Notes under the pieces: generated by a model
Database searches by the model: none
What the model saw: only the letters and a program-made list of their open reading frames with translations
Told to the model about the DNA's origin: nothing
Made by a program: the position numbers and the translations under genes
Part shown: piece after piece, positions 15,483 through 22,217 of the stretch
How the letters are laid out: each line of letters starts with the position of its first letter
How positions within the stretch are numbered: position 1 is the stretch's first letter
NCBI GenBank assembly: GCA_030637505.1
Contig: DAOWGJ010000015.1
Span: 1-23,526, forward strand
Reading direction: 5' to 3'
Source: Holophagae bacterium
GTDB lineage: Bacteria; Acidobacteriota; Thermoanaerobaculia; Thermoanaerobaculales; Sulfomarinibacteraceae
Length of the DNA: 23,526 bases

Positions 15483-16642
15483 GTGGCTTTCGTTTTGATC
15501 AGGGCTGCTGCGACCGCCCCCAGACCGGCCAGGGCGGCGAGGACGACCCACATCAAGAACCAGTCACCCGAGGCGTCGAGGATGGCGCCTGCGACCGGAG
15601 GGCCGACGACTGTCCCCAGGTTTGAGAAGGCCGTGATAAAACCGAAGGCAAACCCCACTCGTGCTGCGGGGACGATTCGGGCCGGGAGGGCGTAGGTGGC
15701 GGTTGGAACAGCCGCAGCGCACAGGCCGACCAGAGTCATTGCGACGATTGCACCAACGGCGCCGACCGCCATCAAACCCAGCGTCAAAGCCAGGAGCACC
15801 AGGCCGGCAATGACCCAGACCTCAGGTCTTCCGATACGGTCGATCACCGCTCCGAACACAGGGCTCAATACCAGCGCCATCCACATGATCAAGGTGACCG
15901 TCGTCAGGCCTCGCTGTCCGCCGCCGATCCATTGTGGCGCGAAGGTCGGGACCGAGGCGAATGCGGCGAAGAACAGCATCCAGGCCACCGACAGCATCAT
16001 CAGCGGCCGACCAATAGTCGGCTTGGCAATCGCAGTCGAGGCATCTGGAGAGGGTTGGTCGCTGTTGAGTCGGGGAACGGCGAGGTTGTGGATCGGAATT
16101 GCCAGGAGCGCGAGTGCCGCCAGAACCGCCAATTCACCGCGCCAGCCGAAGGTATCGAGCATCAGCGAGTGAGAGGAGAAGAGCGAAATCATGCCTGCCG
16201 GGTAGACCGCCATGAAGATGCCCATGGCCAAGGCCAGTTGCCGTCCGGAAAATGCCTCGGTCAGCAATCGCGCCAGGAGCAGGTTCATCACCAGGCCGCC
16301 GATGCCGAAGAGGAAGCGCCCGATCAGAAGGTAGGCGTAGCTGGGCGCCGCCGCGAACAGCGATGCCCCGATCAGCATGATCATCAGACCGGCGTTGCCG
16401 GCCGCCCGAGGCGGCCACCGGTCAATCGCGGCGCCCAGGGGGATCGAAAGAAAAATGGCTGGGATAGCGATCGCACCCACCAAGAGGCCGATCTGGAGGT
16501 TCCTCAGGCCGAAGTGGGTCGTCAGCTCCGGAACCAGCGGCGGCACGGCAAAGAAGGTTGTTGCCACCGCGAAGAAGCTGACGACCGCGGAGAAAAGAAG
16601 CAACCAGCGGTTGGTGGACGGGGCTGGAGACGTGTCGATCAC
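15479..16642 (-). CDS. MFS transporter, CynX/NimT-like
   Basis: 387 residues with 12 predicted membrane helices in two sixes. A hydrophilic loop (about 195-215, RLNSDQPSPDASTAIAKP) separates the halves. The MFS loop 2-3 motif is present as PLGAAIDRWPPRAAG (about 68-82) and repeated as GAVIDRIGRPEVW in the second half. The family resembles cyanate/nitroimidazole-type or hexuronate-type antiporters; the substrate is unknown. The start is a GTG at 16642 with no clear Shine-Dalgarno; a 148-bp repeat unit begins 31 bases upstream. It shares an ATGA overlap with the AmpG-like gene downstream. Confidence 0.82.
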   Translation of the reverse strand: MIDTSPAPSTNRWLLLFSAVVSFFAVATTFFAVPPLVPELTTHFGLRNLQIGLLVGAIAIPAIFLSIPLGAAIDRWPPRAAGNAGLMIMLIGASLFAAAPSYAYLLIGRFLFGIGGLVMNLLLARLLTEAFSGRQLALAMGIFMAVYPAGMISLFSSHSLMLDTFGWRGELAVLAALALLAIPIHNLAVPRLNSDQPSPDASTAIAKPTIGRPLMMLSVAWMLFFAAFASVPTFAPQWIGGGQRGLTTVTLIMWMALVLSPVFGAVIDRIGRPEVWVIAGLVLLALTLGLMAVGAVGAIVAMTLVGLCAAAVPTATYALPARIVPAARVGFAFGFITAFSNLGTVVGPPVAGAILDASGDWFLMWVVLAALAGLGAVAAALIKTKAT

Positions 16643-16673
16643 GGGAGGCAGTGTAGCTGAGATGCTGGGATCT

Positions 16674-16821
16674 GTAGGGGCGGGTCCCTGTGCCCGCCCG
16701 TGTCAAGGTAAAGGGGCGTCTTGGGTAGGAGATGTTGCAGGACGGAGAACAGATTCCAGATCCGCGATAGTCGAACGTTGGGTTGTCTCCAATGAGGGCG
16801 GGCACGGGGACCCGCCCCTAC
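16674..16821. repeat. 148-bp composite REP unit, family B (copy 3, inverted orientation)
   Basis: Left end GTAGGGGCGGGTCCCTGTGC plus CCGCCC, right end GGCACGGGGACCCGCCCCTAC in inverted form. The interior contains GATTCCAGATC (16752-16762), the reverse complement of a near-match to GATCTGGATTC in the 12519 unit, plus further matching blocks. It lies between the MFS gene start and the M4 peptidase stop (16842). Confidence 0.8.
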
Positions 16822-16841
16822 AATTTACAGGTAATCCCCAC

Positions 16842-19163
16842 TCACCCTCCGCTGCGACCAGTGCCCTGCCGAGGCGGCGGTCCATCCTCGATCAGCTGGA
16901 CGCGGTCGAGGTACCAACCGTCCAGGCCGTTGCAGCCGTCGACACCCAAGGCAAAACGAATGACCACTGTTTCACCCGGGCCTGCGATGCCTTGGAGTGA
17001 GGCCTGGGTTTGGCCCCACGAGCCCCGAACCGAGCCGCCGTCGGCACCGTGAAAGGCCCAGCGTCCCGCGAGGGGATTGTCGTTGCCGTCGGAGTTGGTC
17101 TCCAGTGCCGATCGATAGGGATTGAAGCGGAAGGAGGAGAGGGGCAGGTCGAGGAAGGGCCTGCCCTCGACCGAGACCTCGATCAGGCCGCCGTCCCACA
17201 TCCCTTCGGTGGCGACATAGTGGTCAACCACCAGAAACACCTCTCGGCTGTCTGGGGGGATTGTTACGGGTGGGCTGTCCAGGTACATCACACCGCTTTG
17301 GTCGTCACTGCCGGGATTGCAGTCGCCGATGAAGACGGAGTCAATGGCGAAGGCGGCCCCGTCGCCGTCACTCCCTTCCGGCGGATCGTTGACCCAAACC
17401 CAGTCACGGGGATCGTACTCCTCGTACACGCCAACATTTGAAACGCTCCAGGGCGCCCCGCCGGAAAACGGGTCTGCGCTGAAGTCCTCCGAGAAGATCA
17501 CACGGGACCCGGGGAATGACGGTGGTGAAGATGCCAGGAGGGGTTCGAACGCGCACTGATCCGGCGGCAGACGCATCTCGACCGCATTCATCGCCTTGGC
17601 GACCTCGGTGCAATGGGCCCCGGTGATGCGGTCCGGGCTGAGGGCGCCGGTCTCGAGATCGATGAGATCTGCGCCGATCAGGTCCTCGCAGGCCAGTTCG
17701 ATCAAGTCGGCGTGATTGGGGAAATCCGTTGTCGGCACCTGGTAGACGCTCATCGCCCGCCACCAGATGTGGGCGCTGCGGATCAGACCGGTGCCTGCAA
17801 TTTCAACGTCGTTGAAACCGCCGCCGTCGGTCGCGAGTGCAAAGGCGTGATTGGGAACGCCGGAGTTGGTGTGAACGCCGCCCCTGTCGCCTTCCCCGCA
17901 GAAATATCGGCCGTCAGAGACCCGGGTTGGGTCACCGAAGCATGCCGGGTTCCACATGTCGCGGAAGGTACCGAAGACCGAGTCTTCCCCGATCTGCCAC
18001 CGGAGGGAGCTGTCGTTCGAGGGGCATCCTCCGTCGGCCCGCCGGACGTCCGGCTCGTCTGATCCGCGACCGTTGAGCCGGTCGGCGATCTCGCCGAAGA
18101 TATCGCTGTAGGCCTCATTGATCGCCCCCGGCTGAAATCGAAAGAAGAGGTTGTGGGTCGACGTCGTGTAGGCGTGGGTCCACTCGTGGGAGACGATATC
18201 GTCGGCGACCATGCCCACACAGAAATTGGTCGTGCTGCCGTTCCAGAAGGCGTTGGGACAGTCGTCGTATTCGAAATCCTGGATCGAGTGCATCGCCGCG
18301 TGGTGTCCGTTCCACGAAAGAAAATCACCGTCGGACAGATTGGCGAACAGGGTGTAGATATCCTGGCTGCCGAGGATCAGTTCGTTGGTTTCCGTATTGG
18401 TGTCCTCGTCCGAACCGGTGAATGGGAAGTCGTCACCCTCGCGCCACAGGGTATTGTCGAAAAACTGCTTGTGGACCTGCCGGTAGATCGAGTGGATGCC
18501 GGAAAGGCGGTCGACGATCTTGCCGTGGTGGGCATCGAGGTAGAGGATCTCCCGCCAAGCACGTCCGTCGCCGACCTCGACCTCCCAGACCAGATGGTCT
18601 CTCCCCGGGACACCGCGGACCAAATGGGTCCGAAGAACCATCAGAGTCGGTGATCCTGCCTCCAGCCAGGGGAGGTCGAATACCGAGATCTTATCGGCGA
18701 CGATGTCGAAAGCGTGGATCTGGGCGTCGACGGATGAGAACGACGGTTCCGGGTCGATATCGATGCCGGGGACAAACAGCCCGTTGACCACCCGGACCCT
18801 GCCGAAGGGCCCTTCATGCAGTCGGAGGAGTCCTCCCAGGACGGGAACGCCGCGGTAGATCTGGGCCAGAGTCGTGTGGCGGTGTCCCAGGCGGTCCAAG
18901 AAATCGCTGACCGCTTGAAGCTCGTTGTCTGCATCCTCGATACCGAATATTGATCCGTGGAGCGAGAAGAACTCGAGAGCGCGTTCGGTGCCCGAAGACC
19001 CTTGGTACAAGAAGGCTTTCGCCGGTGCGAACACTACCAGTCGAGGCGCGCCCGTAGCGGGGTGGATCTCGATCCGATCGATCTGGAGGGTGGGGGCTGA
19101 TGTTGCCCATGCCCCAAAGGACGGGAGAAGGCTTATGACGAGGAGCAATGTGCGAAGGTGCAT
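16842..19163 (-). CDS. Secreted M4 (thermolysin-type) metallopeptidase
   Basis: Zinc endopeptidase of 773 residues. The signal peptide is 1-20 (MHLRTLLLVISLLPSFGAWA). A propeptide with FTP/PepSY-like features spans roughly 30-215. In the catalytic domain, H326-E-W-T-H330 supplies two zinc ligands, and E350 in NEAYSD, 20 residues on, is the third. H431 in GGVHTNSGVPNHAF matches the thermolysin His231 region. After about residue 550 a C-terminal jelly-roll-like domain begins at VIFSEDFS (about 555-562) and runs to DGWYLDRVQL near the end. The start is the ATG at 19163; upstream in-frame codons would precede the signal peptide. It does not carry the FADGFE tail and ends RQGTGRSGG. It probably degrades extracellular protein. 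Confidence 0.92.
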   Translation of the reverse strand: MHLRTLLLVISLLPSFGAWATSAPTLQIDRIEIHPATGAPRLVVFAPAKAFLYQGSSGTERALEFFSLHGSIFGIEDADNELQAVSDFLDRLGHRHTTLAQIYRGVPVLGGLLRLHEGPFGRVRVVNGLFVPGIDIDPEPSFSSVDAQIHAFDIVADKISVFDLPWLEAGSPTLMVLRTHLVRGVPGRDHLVWEVEVGDGRAWREILYLDAHHGKIVDRLSGIHSIYRQVHKQFFDNTLWREGDDFPFTGSDEDTNTETNELILGSQDIYTLFANLSDGDFLSWNGHHAAMHSIQDFEYDDCPNAFWNGSTTNFCVGMVADDIVSHEWTHAYTTSTHNLFFRFQPGAINEAYSDIFGEIADRLNGRGSDEPDVRRADGGCPSNDSSLRWQIGEDSVFGTFRDMWNPACFGDPTRVSDGRYFCGEGDRGGVHTNSGVPNHAFALATDGGGFNDVEIAGTGLIRSAHIWWRAMSVYQVPTTDFPNHADLIELACEDLIGADLIDLETGALSPDRITGAHCTEVAKAMNAVEMRLPPDQCAFEPLLASSPPSFPGSRVIFSEDFSADPFSGGAPWSVSNVGVYEEYDPRDWVWVNDPPEGSDGDGAAFAIDSVFIGDCNPGSDDQSGVMYLDSPPVTIPPDSREVFLVVDHYVATEGMWDGGLIEVSVEGRPFLDLPLSSFRFNPYRSALETNSDGNDNPLAGRWAFHGADGGSVRGSWGQTQASLQGIAGPGETVVIRFALGVDGCNGLDGWYLDRVQLIEDGPPPRQGTGRSGG

Positions 19164-19224
19164 GCCTTCATTGTACTCCGCGGCAATGGGGGAGAGTTTG
19201 TCGCAGACCACAGACTCCATTGGC

Positions 19225-19293
19225 GTAGGGTGGGCCTTGGCCCACCAATTCGAGTCGGAGCATCGGGCGATGGTGGGCCAAGGCCCACCCTAC
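19225..19293. repeat. 69-bp composite REP unit, family A (copy 2)
   Basis: GTAGGGTGGGCC-TT-GGCCCACC at the left and the inverted GGTGGGCC-AA-GGCCCACCCTAC at the right. It is upstream of the M4 peptidase gene (61 bases from its ATG) and downstream of the beta-propeller gene. It is oriented opposite to the copy at 13903. Confidence 0.85.
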
Positions 19294-19330
19294 AGCTGCG
19301 GCCTGGTCGATCTCTTCGAATCCGTTTTTC

Positions 19331-20452
19331 TTACCAAGCGCTCAGGTCGCCGCTTTCGAAGTCGTCGAAAAAAAGGCCCGTGGTGATTCGATACACGGCA
19401 TCGTCGGCGGCGACGGCATCAAACGTGGCCAGGTAGAGGCTGCCCTCGTGAACCGTGAAAAAGTAGGGGATTTGGCCGTCGGGGAGAAGGTGGCTGAGTT
19501 CTTCCCATTGACCTGACTCGAGATCCTCCCAGGTTCCAAAGCGCACGAGTTTGAAGCGGTTGTGGTCCGTTCCGTTGGCGTAAGAGGGATGAAAGAAATT
19601 CGAAAGGTACCAGTAACCGTCGTAGAACTCGATGTCATTGGGGATGAAACCGGTCGTCTCCCATGAGCCCGCATTCGCCGCAGCGACCTTTCCGTAACTC
19701 GTGTGCACGGTCACGTCGCCTGTGTCGAAGTCATTGATCTCAATCACACGCCCCTGAGTTGAGGCAGCAACAAAAACCGTGCCGCCGATCAACGAAATGC
19801 CGCGGGAGTAGCCTCCGGCAGAGAGAGAGAGATCGAGGGCAGCCTCGTCAACGCCGAATGCCGAGAATCTCAAGACAGTGGGCTCGTTGGGGTTCAGCAC
19901 GTAGGTGATATCCGCCCCTGGGTCGAAGAGAATGTCATGAGGTCGGGTCAGGACAATGCCCGCGATCGTTCCCGTGCTGGAAAAACTGCTGTTGTCGATT
20001 TGGCCGAAAGAGACAATGCGGTGATTATTGGTGTCGGCGACGTAGAAGAGTTGTCGCGGAGGGCTAAAAACGGTTGCGTGAGGGCCGTCAACTACAAGTG
20101 GCGAGTACTCCCATTCTGAGTTGCTGCCCTCACCACGATACGTGAGTCGATCGTTTGTGACCTCAGAAATGACTTCCAAACCATTGACGAATGCGATGTG
20201 TGTGGGCAGGTCCGGAACCAGGGCCGTGTCGGCCGGTGCGAATTCCTCGAACCTGATGCTGTGGGGCGGGAGGGACCGCTCCGGCGCCGGCGGCCGGAGT
20301 GAAGGGTCGATTGGAGGGAAAATGGGGGCGAGGGGCGATCTTTCGGACGCGGATCCTACCGTTGCGGCCAAGACTGCCAGTGCGAAGGCAGCGGCGAGTC
20401 CAAAATGCCGGCATTTCGATGGGAGACAGGGTGAGGGGAACTCGGCGATCAT
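19331..20452 (-). CDS. Secreted beta-propeller-like protein with DDFE tail
   Basis: 373 residues, no assigned function. The N-terminal signal anchor region is about 15-36 (GLAAAFALAVLAATVGSA). Repeated short blades (LFYVADTNNHRIVSFG, RPHDILFDPGADITYVLN, GGTVFVAASTQGRVIEI, YDGYWYLSNFF, GSLYLATFDAV) resemble NHL/ScyD-type propellers, which often bind ligands or act as extracellular recognition modules. The last residues are LFFDDFESGDLSAW, immediately followed by TAA. I prefer the ATG at 20452 over a TTG ten codons earlier. It is divergent from the phosphatase gene, with only 53 bases between starts; both encode tail-bearing secreted proteins. Confidence 0.75.
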   Translation of the reverse strand: MIAEFPSPCLPSKCRHFGLAAAFALAVLAATVGSASERSPLAPIFPPIDPSLRPPAPERSLPPHSIRFEEFAPADTALVPDLPTHIAFVNGLEVISEVTNDRLTYRGEGSNSEWEYSPLVVDGPHATVFSPPRQLFYVADTNNHRIVSFGQIDNSSFSSTGTIAGIVLTRPHDILFDPGADITYVLNPNEPTVLRFSAFGVDEAALDLSLSAGGYSRGISLIGGTVFVAASTQGRVIEINDFDTGDVTVHTSYGKVAAANAGSWETTGFIPNDIEFYDGYWYLSNFFHPSYANGTDHNRFKLVRFGTWEDLESGQWEELSHLLPDGQIPYFFTVHEGSLYLATFDAVAADDAVYRITTGLFFDDFESGDLSAW

Positions 20453-20505
20453 TGCATTCGGTCCTAGGCTGTATGATACCAAGATGATGGACGAACGGTG
20501 ATTTG

Positions 20506-21897
20506 ATGGGATCTTCGGGTCGTTTTAACGGTTCGATCGGGATCCGGTGGTTCGTATCCTGGTTGATTCTGGTCCTGTTGGGCTTCGGATCAGGTGCGGC
20601 CGAGGCGGTGACGTTGGTTCGTGGTCCCTACCTTCAAACACCCACCGAGGCCAGCATCATCGTCAGATGGCGAACGGATCTGACGGTGGATACTCGGCTG
20701 GCCTATGGGCAGTCGTTTGATCAACTGGACACGGTCATCTCCGACGTCCAATGGGTCAACGACCACGAGGTTTTGATAGAAGGCCTTACGGCGGCGACTC
20801 GGTATTACTACTCGATCGGGACGTCGACCGAGGTCTTTGCAGGAGGTGATCCGGATCATTGGTTCGAAACGGCGCCGGCCGGAAACGATCGATTGGCGAC
20901 CCAGATCTGGGTCTTGGGAGACTCCGGAACTGCAGATGCCAATTCGGCGGCCGTTCGGGACGGTTACCTCATATCGAGTGCAGGCGTCCCCAGCGATGTG
21001 TGGCTGATGCTCGGGGACAACGCCTACTTCTCGGGAACCGATGAGGAGTATCAGGCGGCGGTTTTTGATACCTATCCGATGGTCTTGCGCCATACTCCGT
21101 TATGGTCGACTTTTGGGAACCATGACGCCCTGAGCTCCGACTCTCCGACTCAGATGGGGCCCTACTACGAGGTCTTTAGTTTTCCCGGCTCCGGACAGGC
21201 CGGGGGCATCGCCAGCGGCACGGAAGCCTACTATTCGTTCGACCACGGGAATATTCATTTCATCTGCCTGGATTCCTCCGACACATCGCTTGCGCTGGAC
21301 GGCTCGATGATGCTGTGGCTGGTGGCCGATCTCCAGGCAACGACCAGAGATTGGATTGTCGCCTTCTTTCACCATCCTCCCTATACCAAGGGTTCCCACG
21401 ACTCCGATACCGAGGCCCGATTGATCGAGGTTCGAGAGAACGTCATACCAGTCCTCGAAAACCATGGCGTCGACCTGGTCTTCAGTGGGCACAGCCACCA
21501 CTACGAGCGGTCCTTCCTTCTGGACGGTCACTACGGATTTTCGGACTCGTTTGATCCGGGCTCCATGCTCCTGGACGGTGGCGATGGCCGAATCGATGGG
21601 GATGGCCCCTATGTCAAAGAGCCCGGGCTTCACCGCGGGACCGTCTACGTGGTCAACGGAACCGGAGGCAATGTCGGTGGGGCCGACGCCGGCCTGGACC
21701 ACCCTGCGATGTTCACGAGCCACGCGGTACTGGGTTCGGTGATTCTGGAGGTGGAAGGTGACACCCTCGACGCCCGGTTCATCGACACGACCGGCACGCC
21801 CCTCGACTGGTTCACCCTGATCAAGGAGGGTCTGCCGATCTTCAGGGATGGTTTCGAGTATGGCGACACGGGCGCCTGGAGCGGTGTTCTGAGGTAA
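20506..21897 (+). CDS. Secreted purple-acid-phosphatase-like metallophosphoesterase
   Basis: 463 residues. A signal anchor spans about 13-32 (IRWFVSWLILVLLGFGSGAA). A fibronectin-like N-terminal domain (about 33-128, LVRGPYLQTPTEASIIVRWRT) is typical of purple acid phosphatases. The dinuclear-metal motifs follow in order: GDSGT (D139), GDNAY (D171, N172, Y174), GNHD (N205, H206), HH (289-290) and GHSHHYERS (H329, H331). It probably releases phosphate from extracellular esters. It ends LPIFRDGFEYGDTGAWSGVLR, a variant of the tail on the neighbouring secreted proteins with five extra residues. The start is the ATG at 20506, preceded directly by an in-frame TTG; the Shine-Dalgarno is weak. Confidence 0.9.
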   Translation: MGSSGRFNGSIGIRWFVSWLILVLLGFGSGAAEAVTLVRGPYLQTPTEASIIVRWRTDLTVDTRLAYGQSFDQLDTVISDVQWVNDHEVLIEGLTAATRYYYSIGTSTEVFAGGDPDHWFETAPAGNDRLATQIWVLGDSGTADANSAAVRDGYLISSAGVPSDVWLMLGDNAYFSGTDEEYQAAVFDTYPMVLRHTPLWSTFGNHDALSSDSPTQMGPYYEVFSFPGSGQAGGIASGTEAYYSFDHGNIHFICLDSSDTSLALDGSMMLWLVADLQATTRDWIVAFFHHPPYTKGSHDSDTEARLIEVRENVIPVLENHGVDLVFSGHSHHYERSFLLDGHYGFSDSFDPGSMLLDGGDGRIDGDGPYVKEPGLHRGTVYVVNGTGGNVGGADAGLDHPAMFTSHAVLGSVILEVEGDTLDARFIDTTGTPLDWFTLIKEGLPIFRDGFEYGDTGAWSGVLR

Positions 21898-22036
21898 TCA
21901 CTCAACGACGGCCTGGGCAGAGAACCGAAGGACAGGGATGAGAAGGCCGAGCCATGAGACGGGCTGCCTGACGCAGCCAGAAGAGTGATTCGTGGACTAC
22001 GTCTCAAAAGGTGAGTACAGGCCTGGTTTTTTATCC

Positions 22037-22066
22037 TTGACAATCATGATCTCGTGAACCTAAGCT
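22037..22066 (+). promoter_or_regulatory. Candidate sigma-70 promoter of the S8 protease gene
   Basis: Perfect -35 TTGACA (22037-22042), an 18-base spacer and a weak -10 TAAGCT (22061-22066). This would give a 5' untranslated leader of about 145 bases containing the two hairpins at 22149-22198. The -10 matches only three consensus positions. Confidence 0.35.
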
Positions 22067-22148
22067 GAGTCCAATAAGTCTCGGTGGCAGGCCGGGACCC
22101 TCGTTTGGAACACTGAGAAATGATTGTTTTTTCCTTCCGTCTGGTCGT

Positions 22149-22198
22149 GGGCTTGAGCCCCCGCATTCGAGAGGAAAGGTGCGCGGGTTCAACCCGCG
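22149..22198. repeat. Pair of related GC hairpins (REP-like, family E)
   Basis: GGGCT-TG-AGCCC (22149-22160) preceded by GGTCGT, and CGCGGGTT-C-AACCCGCG (22182-22198) followed by TGGTCG. Read in opposite directions the two resemble each other (GGTCG/CGACC side plus GGGYTTGARCCC core), like an inverted REP doublet about 50 bases long. They lie in the leader before the protease gene. Confidence 0.55.
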
Positions 22199-22217
22199 TG
22201 GTCGTGTGGGGGGATTT

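Larger units (their letters stand above)
21898..22217. other. 320-base intergenic stretch with hairpins and a candidate promoter
   Basis: No gene is visible on either strand. It holds a small stem GGCTGC-CTGAC-GCAGCC (21962-21978) without a T tract, a T6 run at about 22027, a TTGACA promoter candidate (22037) and a pair of GC-rich hairpins (22149-22198) before the protease gene. Base use is less GC-rich than in the neighbouring genes. Confidence 0.5.

Noticed and set aside
10526..16821. Regularly spaced palindromes as a CRISPR array
   Set aside because: Copies are kilobases apart between genes, with hairpin ends and variable orientation; no tandem spacers.
20452..20477. TATGAT at 20472-20477 as a -10 box for the phosphatase gene
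   Set aside because: No acceptable -35 at 16-18 bases; TTGCAT lies only about 14 bases upstream.
21962..21978. Hairpin GGCTGC-CTGAC-GCAGCC as an intrinsic terminator of the phosphatase gene
   Set aside because: Only 6 base pairs, about 65 bases past the stop, and no T tract follows.
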